Below, one piece after another: positions 55,290-64,000 of a DNA stretch of 64,000 nucleotides. Each line of letters opens with the position of its first letter. Position 1 is the stretch's first letter. The DNA comes from Chara braunii. Lineage: Eukaryota > Streptophyta > Charophyceae > Charales > Characeae. Location: the NCBI GenBank assembly GCA_003427395.1, contig BFEA01000106.1, forward strand, positions 2,768,576-2,832,575, written 5' to 3'. The notes under the pieces are model-generated. The model searched no databases and was not told the DNA's origin. It worked only from the letters and a program-made list of their open reading frames with translations. A program made the position numbers and the translations under genes.

Positions 55290-56190
55290 GCAACCTCTAC
55301 CTCACTAATTCTGGCCCCGCTAACCTCCCCGCTCAAGCTAGCCGAAGATTCGTGGTCACGATAGCCAAACCCACATGTCAACTCCTTCCCCGCTGTTTCG
55401 TTCGTTCCCTCCAGCATATCTTTCTTGTTTCTTCCTTGTCTCCATCTCCCATCCTACCACCTCCGCGCACTAGTTTTTAACCAAACTCATCTATTTACTA
55501 ACTTCCTAACCAAGCTAGCTACAGAATCGAGCTCGCAGCCCCCGAAAACCTCTGGATTGGATTCTCCCTCGCTCGTTTTCACTCAGAAACGAGCGAGATA
55601 CTTGTCTTTCTCCCTCCCCTCCCCCTATTTCACCGTGCATGCATCCGGCGCATTTTCGCGCCTAGATCCATTCTTCTTTCTTGTTTCTTCTACTATTTCC
55701 CCCCCTACCTCTACACCTGCTAATCCGTTGCTAAAACCAAATACATCTTTGAATTCGCCCGGGGTTAAAACCCCTACCTCAAACCTTTCCCCGCTTGATT
55801 TCATAAGGAATCGAGCGAGGTCTTGACTCTTCTTCCCCCGTCGTCCCTGACTCCTCCATAGCCTGCGCACTGACTTTCTCACTAACTCTCTCCTCTACTT
55901 ACCCTTGTCCCATTCTGACTTCACCATCATGTTCGCCCCGGCCCGAAACACCCGGAATGGATCTTGGTTCGTTGAAAACGGTCAAGGAATGACCGACTTA
56001 CCTCATTTCCACCCTTTGCCTTCTTTACTCTCCGCCATATCCCGGCGCACTAACCTCTCTTACTAACACTTTTTCTACTCATTCTTTACTAATTCTAACT
56101 ACGACTTCATATTCGCCCTAATCTAAAAACCCAGTCTCCACGCCTACCTTGCTCGATTCCATTAGGAATCAAGCACCTCGCTCATTACAG
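55290..56190 (-). repeat. ~195-bp tandem repeat with a hairpin in most units
   Basis: Four to five degenerate units sharing CACTAACTTCTCTCACTAAC-like and CTTCATATTCGCCC-like blocks. Hairpins: CTCGCTCGTTT/AAACGAGCGAG (55,568-55,597, 8-nt loop), CGCTTGATT/AATCGAGCG (55,792-55,817, 8-nt loop), CGGTCA/TGACCG (55,980-55,996), TGCTCGATTCC/GGAATCAAGCA (56,150-56,175). Stem sequence changes while pairing is kept. Confidence 0.7.
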
Positions 56191-56915
56191 GCTGCGCCCA
56201 AGCTACTGCTGCCATCTCTTTCGCTCTGCGTGCACCCGGTACTCTTCCCCGTCCAGATGGATCCGCCCGCCCCCGCCTTCCACAGTCCCTCTCTCCGAAT
56301 GACTCGGGCGCAGAAAGGCGCCCCGATTCATTCTATCTGCCCTTCCCGATTCCCTTACTCTGCGTGTACCCGTCACAGCCCGATGTCCCGATTGACCCGC
56401 ACCCCCTTTCTTTTCTTCTTGCTTATCCCGTCGCCCGCTGCAGCGCTCTGCCCGTCAGCCTCTGCCCGTCACCTCGGCTCACCGCCTGCTCGCGTAGTTA
56501 CCTGATACCACACGGCTATCTCCGCTTTCTACCTCACTGCTCCTCTTCTGCGCCCGTCGCCTGCGTCTACTTGTGCCACGCCACCTCCGGTCTTTCCCCG
56601 CCCAGCCTATGCGACCTCCCCCTCGCAACGCTCAGTAGTGGCGGGTTCCTCCGCTCCTCTCGGCAACTTATGCCACTCTGAGGAAACCTTCGGAGGGGAC
56701 TGACTACTAGACGGTCCGATCAGCCTTTCGCCTCTATGCTGAACCCTGACGGACGATCCACTCGGCAGTTTTGCGTGCCTCCCCACAGTGCCTCCGCAAC
56801 AGCACAACCGAACGATCTGCCTATCAGTATAGCTGCGGCCTCCGTCCCAACGGCTCGGTTCCACCCCGCACAGGCACGACCCACCATTCATCAGGTCCCC
56901 TATCGCGCGACCCAT
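56191..56915 (-). other. C-rich segment, no gene recognised
   Basis: Pyrimidine-rich on the plus strand. Open frames such as 56,149-56,505 are Pro/Ser-rich readings without motifs. Confidence 0.4.
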
Positions 56916-57376
56916 ACACAGGTATCGGTCCCGAGGCCGCGGACTTGCTGTAAGCCTATAGCATGGCCTCAGGCAGCACAAGTGCCAACGCTGATCCGAC
57001 GGTAATAACAGCCACCCAGATAAGAATTTTGGAACCCACAGCGTCCATAAACTCTCCGTGCCTGTGGCTCCTTCCATTGTGCTCGGGACCGACCCGCCTA
57101 AGCACAGTTAACCCCCTTCCTTCTGTCTCTTATACACATCTAGATGTGTATAAGAGACAGTCCTATACACAGGTATCGGTCCCGAGGCCGCGGACTTGCT
57201 GTAAGCCTATAGCATGGCCTCAGGCAGCACAAGTGCCAACGCTGATCCGACGGTAATAACAGCCACCCAGATAAGAATTTTGGAACCCACAGCGTCCATA
57301 AACTCTCCGTGCCTGTGGCTCCTTCCATTGTGCCAGGGACCGACCCGCCTAAGCACAGTTAACCCCTTCCTTTGGG
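56916..57376. other. false tandem duplication joined by sequencing adapter
   Basis: About 205 bp (56,916-57,121) is repeated almost exactly from about 57,165, with the 38-bp adapter between. The two copies differ at one or two bases near their ends (GTGCTCGGGACC versus GTGCCAGGGACC), so the second could be a real paralogue joined in error. Confidence 0.85.
57123..57160. other. Nextera mate-pair junction adapter
   Basis: CTGTCTCTTATACACATCT followed directly by its own reverse complement. This is the Tn5 mosaic-end pair left at a mate-pair circularisation junction, not genomic sequence. Confidence 0.97.
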
Positions 57377-57700
57377 TCCCATCGGGCATGCTCGTGGTCA
57401 AACATCTTACGTCAGATCACAATTGGCGGGCGCTACACCTACAAAGGGTTCGCGCCACCCAAATTTTCTTCCACTTCGTGGGCTGATCACCCACCGGCTC
57501 TCATACCCATTAACCTCCCCGGATTGTATGTCATGGTGACCAGGATAGAGAAATTTCGCCAGCATCCCGAATACTCCAAAAATCCGTAGGCCAACCAAGG
57601 GGGCGTCCGATCAAGGTCCTCGACCGCTGCGACGGTCTCCAAGTCCATCGCCGTGCCCGAGTCAAGGCACACCGGAGCAAAATAACGATGCAAAACGATA
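57207..57700 (-). pseudogene. decayed ORF with hydrophobic segments, copy 1
   Basis: Minus-strand pieces in different frames: MDLETVAAVEDLDRTPPW (about 57,600-57,650), then GLRIFGVFGMLAKFLYP (about 57,540-57,592), then KILIWVAVITVGSALALVLP (about 57,213-57,275). The second and third are long enough and hydrophobic enough to be membrane helices. The first two have counterparts in the related copy at 62,800-62,941, which is the reason to think the region once coded. No family recognised; the third piece lies in the part duplicated by the adapter artefact. Confidence 0.35.
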
Positions 57701-57732
57701 AAAATACTTAGAAACTTTTAATCATCAGATTA

Positions 57733-57815
57733 TGGCGAACGAGGGAAGGGAGCCGCAAATGCCACTCTGACTCCGGCGAACGAGGGAAGGGAGCCGCAAA
57801 TGCCACTCTGACTCC
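57733..57815. repeat. 43-bp tandem duplication
   Basis: GGCGAACGAGGGAAGGGAGC and the following CGCAAATGCCACTCTGACTC occur twice in a row. The copy at 63,810-63,850 has a diverged single version. Confidence 0.85.
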
Positions 57816-57947
57816 GCCAATGGCAAGGCCGAAGCGGGATAGCCCCGCCGGACCCTCAACCCCTCGGTCCGTCTGTGCCACTCTGACCCCCACGTCGCCG
57901 TCGCCAGGCGGGCATCACTACACTTGCATGACTTGCAAAAAAACACG

Positions 57948-57980
57948 CCAAATACCCTTGTAAGGGTATTTGGTACGACA
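57948..57980 (-). repeat. TGTCG-palindrome terminus, copy 4
   Basis: Perfect palindrome: CCAAATACCCTT and AAGGGTATTTGG around GT (57,948-57,973). The minus strand begins TGTCGTACC at 57,980. It interrupts a C segment (57,981-58,215), just as copy 2 interrupts an E segment. Confidence 0.65.
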
Positions 57981-58215
57981 CTGCAATTGGTGGGCAGACT
58001 TCCCACAGAGTCTTACTGCGATCCTACAGCTTGCAATCCTGCCTGCAACCTTCCTCTTTGAACAAGACTAGACTTAGAGTAAGAAGGGCAAAAGTAGGGG
58101 TTTCAGACTCTGGAGATACAGGAGGGGGACAACTCAACTCTCAGGAGAGGGCCTTCATGTCTTCATATCTAGAGGGTCCCGCATCGATGGCCAACACACG
58201 CTGCCGTTGGTCATA
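57981..58215 (-). repeat. truncated C segment
   Basis: Minus-strand relative of 6,008-6,226, 14,916-15,137 and 54,246-54,475. It ends where the 32-nt hairpin should start, at the palindrome terminus. Confidence 0.7.
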
Positions 58216-59930
58216 CCGAAATCAAATCGTCAATTGTCCGACCCCCCTTCAAAGGACTCTACCACTTTGCAAGACTCGTGGACCAAAACGCAATGACCAC
58301 AACTCAAAGTGCAGGTTGCGAGTCAGAAACAACAACTCTCTCTCTCGCCATAGTGAAACAATGGCATGGCTTGACTAGTCATGCAGCTGCAGAGTGCCCG
58401 CTGATACCGGTTGTGTAGCCTTCACCAAATCCTAGTAAGTGTCCGACTGGCGCCTGGACTTGCACTCCTTCGATCGGTATGGTGGGCACCGCACCGGCCG
58501 ACAAATAGGCATCGAATTTCGCAGCTTCTCTCCTGCTATGTCATATGACAGTGAAAGATGTGTCAGTCAGTAGGTAAGTCTGCAATCTCGACAACGTGCG
58601 GCAATACGCAGCGCAGAACCTCACAGCAGGGTAGAACAACCACAACAGGTTACTCACCAAGCCACCACAGGGTCCACAGTGATTACTTCTGCACTTGACA
58701 ACTTCAGCACACCAGCCATACAACATCCGGTGCCTGATTATACGTTCGCAGAGGCCCCCTTGGCTGAAGACAGTAACAACGTTTGACCTAGAACAGTAGA
58801 TTTCATATGATTACCAACAACAATAGCTCATCTTGATTTTGCCGTTATCAGGAAGCTCACCCAAACTGACAGAAGTATTCTAGAGCCTTCACTGGACAAC
58901 AACCCCTTCAATTACTGCTTGCTGTCATCATATAGTCGTTCACTTGAGCAACTCTACAGCAACCTGCTTAGTGCCACAATGGCATACCTCTATGCGACGG
59001 GCACCAAGCTTGCCCATATACATGAAGCCGATGAAGGTTGAGTCCAAGAACATCCTTAATGACGTTTGCCTCTAAAATCAAAGATATTGTGAGATATTTT
59101 CCAAGTCTCTTTGTGTGCCCCATCAGACTGACCTTCTCGTCGGAGATATCTGCAAGTCTCTTCTGTGACCGATCAGGCTGACCGTATAGAGAATGATTAT
59201 CAGATGTTACTATGGATGCATGTAAATCGCAGTTCAGAACATGTCTCTTTACCCAAGTGCTTTGACGACAAAACTTCTTAAAACTTGGTACTTTCCTGTT
59301 GTCTCCCATAGTCCTGTCTCCTGATATGGCCTTCACAATTAGGTACAAACAGGGGGTAACATAGGCTAGAAAAGGTCCTCGGCCTTTGCAGGCGAGAAAT
59401 ATGGGTTGAAGACAAACTATCAAAGGTTAAACCAAGTCAATCTGCCAAATTTGGACTCTCATCTGCAGTTTGACAGTTCCTCGCACCAAACTTTGCAGCT
59501 TAGTGATATGCAAAATAAGACGGAATCTGCCTCTAGAGCACGATATTATACGCAATCTTCCAACCATTCACACAGGTTACCTTCATCGATACGGCGAGCA
59601 ATACACTGGTCAACAGGTAGAGAAAATCACACAAAAATGGATATAACTTAAGAAGAAGAAGACGTGAGTTTTACTATCATGGCGACATCAACTTCTCCCC
59701 TACATGCCTCGACATCACACCGCCGAGGATCTCAACCCTTCCACTCATTCGCCACTCAGGCTGAGGAATGAAACCATCTACCCCCTATAAATATAAGTTT
59801 ACGGACATACTCTCACCCGTACACGGGCGTTCCCGGTCGACATGTCTCATCAATCCGGTGTTCTAGTCCCTATGCATTGGCCCGTCTGAAACCTGGTCAT
59901 AGGTTGCTCCGACCTTCTCATTTTTCGAGC
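58216..59930. other. stretch without recognised genes
   Basis: Mixed sequence with a minus-strand frame at 58,968-59,423 (151 codons). It has no recognised motif and its first residues (MIVCLQPIFLACKG) resemble those of the minus-strand frame at 44,158-44,433 (MVICFQPFIACKG). That could reflect a shared repeat fragment. Confidence 0.35.
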
Positions 59931-60130
59931 GAAAAAGGCGCTCGGGTGGGCGCTCTGCCAGCCTCCTCGAAGAACCAAGTCTGCTGAGCGGTACCTGGCC
60001 ACTATTAACGCTAAATACATTCCTGCGAAAAACTCGCTAAAAACGCTCGGGCGGCAACTCTGCCATCCTCCCCGATGAACAAGTCTTCTGACCGGTACCT
60101 GGCTAACATTACCTACAAGAAACATTCCTG
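59930..60130. repeat. ~118-bp direct tandem repeat, two copies
   Basis: Shared blocks AAGGCGCTCGGGTGGGCG versus AAACGCTCGGGCGGCAAC, CTCTGCCAGCCTCCTCGA versus CTCTGCCATCCTCCCCGA, GGTACCTGGC and ACATTCCTG at the same spacing. Confidence 0.8.
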
Positions 60131-60434
60131 TGGAAAACAACATGGTACTCCACGACAAACTCGATAGGGCCGAGTCCTCGAGTTTTACCCGGCGATCCAG
60201 ACCCCCTTGCAGAGGAGCCAATGAGAGTCCAGACAAAACCAGAAAAATCCGGAACATGCAGAACAATGCAGAAAAAGTAGACAAATGTAGAAAAATGGAG
60301 GTCACACCAAAAACACTAGACCCACCGGCGCTCCTCAGTCCGATGGTGGAAAACAGCCCAAGCCAAAAACGCCTAGTTGGCGTCCAGAAAGTCTCCCGCG
60401 TATCACGTACCTGGCTTTGTGGGATAACCCACGA

Positions 60435-61046
60435 TTACATGTCTGCAAGCCATGTTTCAATCGCACAGGACATATCTTTCCAGATCCTGCTGCCATCTCG
60501 CCGATACATCCTGTCCAACCCTACCAGCACGACTTTATCATGGTAGTTTGCCTTTCGGAGCTCCTCAGCAAAGCTGAGGATATTGAGAAACGTGATCCCT
60601 ACTTGGTTGGAGTTATTGGAGATTCTGAGAATGGTATTAGCAACAGTCGCAAACTTCGCAAGGCGAGGCCCAAATGAGGCGAAATCTTTGTACGTTCCGA
60701 ATTTCAGGGGGCCAGCATCCCAGATCGAGTTTCCGTTCTTAAACTTATGAGACATCACCAGGGCTGCTTCGTTAATAACCAGCATACGGGTCTAAAGAAA
60801 ATCAAGGACCCTTGTACCCGTGTCCGTGCATTCAAGCTGCAGTCCATCGGGATAGCAGTTGGTGACGCGATCCAGTCGATCCTTGGCAAGCTGATGGCTC
60901 ACTTGGTCACCTTTCTTGAAGAAGGCAATTATTAACAGGTCGTCAATATACCGTTTTCCATAAATCAAGCGAGCATCACTTCCAAGCTCAGATAAAAAGG
61001 TGAACTCAGCGCGCATACACATCACGCAAGCAAGGTAAGTCTTCAA
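60435..61046 (-). pseudogene. Penelope-like reverse transcriptase fragment, one in-frame stop
   Basis: 204 codons in one frame, broken only by TAG at 60,794-60,792. It contains RYIDDLLII (YIDD at residues 33-36, the catalytic palm motif), then CYPDGLQLECTDTGTRVLDF about 40 residues later. That is the conserved RT strand that usually ends FLD; the stop falls where this Asp is expected. The downstream part (FASFGPRLAKFATVANTILR, then SFAEELRKANY) fits the thumb region of the Penelope-like group. The N-terminal RT motifs are missing: an in-frame stop lies just upstream of the TTG that opens the frame, and a gap and CT tract follow. No GIY-YIG endonuclease is visible. Confidence 0.75.
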
Positions 61047-61250
61047 CTATGTCGTTTCACTTTTCTCCTTTGAAAACCTTCGATTAACAGCAACGACCAT
61101 CGTGATGATCTTCACATGATTCTGAAGTCGAGATAACAACAACTCGCTACAGCTCCCACGATATCATGCACAACAGCCGACTATGAGCGCAGATAGCAGC
61201 AGCAGGGTCTCGGAGCGCCCTATCAACTTTGTAAACGCACCACCTGGCCA

Positions 61251-61252
<2 letters not shown>

Positions 61253-61321
<69 letters not shown>
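61253..61321. repeat. CT microsatellite at gap edge
   Basis: About 70 bp of CT, followed by an N gap (61,335-61,490) with CT again on the far side, so the gap is probably the unassembled rest of the tract. Confidence 0.95.
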
Positions 61322-61323
<2 letters not shown>

Positions 61324-61334
61324 TCTTTCCTCCT

Positions 61335-61490
61335 NNNNNNNNNNNNNNNNNNNNNNNNNNNNNNNNNNNNNNNNNNNNNNNNNNNNNNNNNNNNNNNNNN
61401 NNNNNNNNNNNNNNNNNNNNNNNNNNNNNNNNNNNNNNNNNNNNNNNNNNNNNNNNNNNNNNNNNNNNNNNNNNNNNNNNNNNNNNNNNN
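61335..61490. other. assembly gap (156 N)
   Basis: Run of N inside the CT-rich tract. Confidence 1.
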
Positions 61491-62700
61491 CTCTCTAACT
61501 GCTTCTTCATCCCCTCCTCCGCTCACCCGAGTGTATTCACCCGTGCGCTGCGCTTACCGGCTTGACTCGAAAGGCAAATCTTCCTTCACACGCAACCCTT
61601 ATAATAAATCGAAATGAATCTTTTGCAAAAAACACAGAAGTATTCATTCATCTAAAAAAAACTTGCTTCTTCCGCGCGCAATTCGTTTTCATTACATCTC
61701 AAAATCCAATTTCACTATCGCATTCGCTTTTCACTATCCCCCAAAACGCTACTCCCGTCCACCAGATTTTATAGGCAAAACCGCTGAACCGACTGACTTC
61801 TAACCCGCCACTTCCCCTCGCTTCGATCCTACCAGGCAGTCCTCTACTCACCCAATACCACTGCAAATTTTGGCCACGCTGTTCGATTCGCAATGTCTCA
61901 AAACCCTTGTTTAAATCTCCACTCCACTCGATTCTTCTGAGAATTTAATGATATTTTAACTTTCTACCCTCACCATCTATCTTTCTGCCATAGTTTCCCG
62001 CACCAACTTTCTTCTCTACCTTCTATCTTACTAACCCTCTCACTAATCTAACACTTCCAATGGATTCGCTCTGTCAATACACCCCGATGTACCGCTTCTT
62101 TGCCCTCGGCCCTACCGAGAACTGAGGGAAGGATCGTTTTCTTCCTCTGGACTATGCTGGCATCCTCGTCACGTCGCCCTCGTCTTCTGGTCTGCGTTGA
62201 CGTCACCGATGTTTTCGCTCACCTCAACCTCACATCCGCACAACAAACTGCCCAACACTGGCAGCTCCTTCCGCTTCAGAGGAAAAACTTCAGAGAAAAT
62301 CTTTGGGGGAAAATCAGTTCAATCACCGATTTGATTAGTCTTTCGCCCCTATACCCAAACCCGACGGACGATACGCACGGCAGTATCGTCGTGGCTTTTG
62401 CCCTAGTATCCTCGGTTCTACCTCTCCCCGACACACTGCGTGCGGACCCGGCCTCTTTCTTTGGCTAGGTTCACATAGGCAATACTCGTTTGTTTCATAT
62501 TGTTCCAACTTTAGCGGATTTCCCGAAGGACAATGCAGGAGCCATGGCCCAAACCCAAAAAACCCATCATAGATTCTGGTCGGCTAACTTTTGTCCTAGT
62601 TCAAGCTCAGGCCTATACCTCAACAGTTCGCTGGTGTGCCAACTGGGCTAAACCCACCTTACTCGATATAGTCCAACCTCTTTTTCGTCTCAGCGGTCAT
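61491..62700 (-). repeat. diverged copy of the minus-strand large unit, middle part
   Basis: Composition and short shared blocks follow 55,400-56,750. For example CTTTCGCCCCTATACCCAAA at about 62,341 resembles CTTTCGCCTCTATGCTGAAC at about 56,726, with GACGGACGAT following in both. No gene recognised. Confidence 0.45.
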
Positions 62701-62799
62701 GCCCTCACCTAGACCTCTCACAGCAAACCACGGGCGGTGGATGGTGCACCTGCAGAGGGGCCCCACCATTCTCACACACGTTGCCCTCTTTAGTCCGTG

Positions 62800-62941
62800 G
62801 TTTTTCAATGATGGTAGGATAGAGGAATTTCGTCAGCATCCCAAACACGCAGAAACCCAAACAGCCTGCTAAAAGAGGTGCATACTCAAGGTCCTCGACT
62901 GCCGTGGCAGCCACTAAATTCGGCAATCGCGTCCAAGTCAA
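62800..62941 (-). pseudogene. decayed ORF with hydrophobic segment, copy 2
   Basis: Minus-strand NLVAATAVEDLEYAP then LGFCVFGMLTKFLYP in one frame, aligning with VAAVEDLDRTP and GLRIFGVFGMLAKFLYP of copy 1, where the two are in different frames. Similarity at protein level in two copies supports former coding. Function unknown. Confidence 0.35.
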
Positions 62942-62987
62942 AGGAACACCGGAGCATTAAAATAATAATAGTACCTATTAATACGAC

Positions 62988-63760
62988 CAGGGTTGCCGGC
63001 GTTCGGGATGGGCCGAACACCCGAACCCGAACGCCCGAACGTTGGGACCCCCTCTCGATGCGTTCGGACGTTCGGCCGAACGCGAAACCAAAAAAAAAAA
63101 AAAAAAAAAAAAAAAAAGGTTCCAAAAATTCTGAAAAAAACACATATGTCATGCAAAACAATAAACTAAACAATATTTGCCTCAACCGTACATCCAAATT
63201 CCTTACCAAATTTGAAATAAAAATCAAATACGAAAAATAAATAATATTGATGAAAATAAGAAAAAATAAAACGAGAATGAAATTATTGCGTGGGCGAGCA
63301 AGTTTTTGACACCGCCATCTTTGGCGATTTTTCATTTTTTTTTGGCTTTGTCAAATGCCATGAAATTTAATACATATGTATCTTACATAATAGAGAACCT
63401 AGAAATAAAGTTTGAAAAAATAATATTTTTTTTCAGGCTCCGAAATAAAGGAAAAGCAAAAAGTGAAAAGAGAAAAAACACAAATTAGTAAGTGGCAAAG
63501 CAAGTTTTGACACCACCATCTTTGCCGATTTTTCATTATTGTTTGGCTACCCAGAATGACTTCAAAATTGAGAGACAGGTAGCTTACATAACAGAGAACT
63601 CACAAAACAAAAATCAGAAAAAAAAAATAATTTTTAGGTACCAAAATATTTTTTTGCGGGGTCCGAACCCCTTCGAGTTCGGGCCCTGTACGGGGACCCG
63701 AACGTCCGAACGTTCGGGGGTCAGCTTAGGGGCCTCCGTACGTTCGGTCTGGCAACTCTG
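62988..63760. mobile_element. non-autonomous hAT-like DNA transposon (773 bp)
   Basis: The left end CAGGGTTGCC and the complement of the right end, CAGAGTTGCC, are terminal inverted repeats of hAT type. Flanks AATACGAC (62,980-62,987) and AATACGAT (63,761-63,768) are an 8-bp target duplication with one difference, the length typical of hAT. The related sequence at 57,650-57,735 lacks the insert. No transposase frame is present. GTTCGG/CCGAAC-rich subterminal regions and two tandem internal units (about 63,296-63,490 and 63,495-63,650, each with GACACC.CCATCTTTG.CGA) complete it. Confidence 0.85.
63085..63118. repeat. poly-A tract inside hAT-like element
   Basis: Run of A near the left subterminal region. 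Lys/Phe frames across it are artefacts. Confidence 0.95.
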
Positions 63761-63945
63761 AATACGATAATAAAATAATAAAAATATTTAGAACTTTTAA
63801 TCGTCAAAACATGATGAACGAGAAAGAGAAGAAAAAAATAAATAAATGCTAGCACCGTTCCGACGCTGCCGACGACAAAACCAAGGGGGATAGCCCCGTC
63901 GGGCCCTCAACCCCTCAGTCCCTTCGCACTACTCTGATATCCCGT

Positions 63946-64000
63946 TGTCGTACCAAATACCCTTTTTTGGCGTGTCTCCTGCAAGTTACGCGAGTGCAGG
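63946..64000 (+). repeat. TGTCG terminus, copy 5, collapsed palindrome
   Basis: TGTCGTACCAAATACCCTT is followed by TTTTGGCGTG: the second palindrome arm has lost ACAAGGGTA. Orientation is opposite to copy 4 although the neighbouring sequence (63,885-63,920) has the same orientation as beside copy 4. It runs off the window end. Confidence 0.55.

Noticed and set aside
56916-57376. Genuine tandem duplication with an inverted-repeat spacer
   Set aside because: The spacer is exactly the mate-pair adapter, so the join is artificial.
60130-60546. 138-codon plus-strand frame
   Set aside because: Overlaps in antisense the Penelope-like reverse transcriptase, which has recognisable motifs.
61164-61617. 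144-codon Ser/Leu and 120-codon Arg/Glu frames
   Set aside because: Readings of the CT microsatellite and the gap.

Overview
The window looks like intergenic, repeat-dominated nuclear DNA of a large eukaryotic genome. I see no intact protein-coding gene that I can name and no bacterial-style gene organisation. The lineage clue is a U6 snRNA-like copy at about 11,558-11,640. Its 5' end carries the plant-type TTCGGGACATCCG and TAAAATTGG, not the animal 5' stem, which points to a streptophyte (land plant or charophyte green alga). A charophyte such as Chara would fit the decayed Ty3 and Penelope-like elements and the repeat load, but that is inference. The assembly is draft quality. It has three N gaps (15,403-15,972; 45,411-46,380; 61,335-61,490). 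It has three single-N joins flanked by exact direct copies of contig ends. It also has an unremoved Nextera mate-pair junction adapter at 57,123-57,160 inside a false tandem duplication.

Layout. 1-2,100: hammerhead-like core, long TA tract and one unrecognised ORF. 2,148-10,458 and 10,459-19,192 (+): two large composite repeats, each beginning with TGTCG plus a 24-28 bp palindrome, followed by GC-rich sequence with divergent U6-like copies, then a C segment, stem-loop arrays and an E segment. 19,200-23,200: low-information sequence with a 180-codon ORF. 23,219-26,865 and 38,276-41,945: two copies of a 3.65 kb direct segmental duplication (31-bp minisatellite, TTA tracts, serial hairpins). 26,900-33,850: AT-rich sequence with hairpin arrays, a 71-bp satellite and an inverted-repeat foldback element. 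33,881-35,000: a third TGTCG palindrome and a tRNA-derived SINE. 35,000-38,200: microsatellites and two more hammerhead-like cores. 41,945-54,475 (-): three further copies of the same stem-loop-array unit, two of them head to tail, with a decayed Ty3/gypsy pol fragment at 44,440-45,215 on the other strand. 54,500-64,000: a further large minus-strand unit, a Penelope-like reverse transcriptase fragment with one stop codon, and a 773-bp non-autonomous hAT element in a related copy.

The most unusual content is the roughly 3.7-4.5 kb non-coding unit seen five times (U1 6,008-10,458 +; U2 14,916-19,192 +; U3 41,945-44,190 -; U4 46,905-50,592 -; U5 50,593-54,475 -). Each unit holds, in the same order: a 32-nt hairpin whose stems covary between copies; an array of stem-loops; a second array built on a GCGCTGCC motif; an odd palindrome with arms GTTATCA and TGATAAC; and a conserved end segment with a tRNA A-box-like sequence. 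In the first array the outer stems differ from repeat to repeat but stay self-complementary. The segment enclosed by the outer stem is almost always 19 nt and contains a short inner stem capped by the hexaloop TAAGTT. The inner stem has three sequence versions (CTA/TAG, CCCT/AGGG, TTC/GAA) in different units. Conserved loop plus changing but paired stems suggests selection for, or generation of, a folded nucleic acid. I do not recognise this family.
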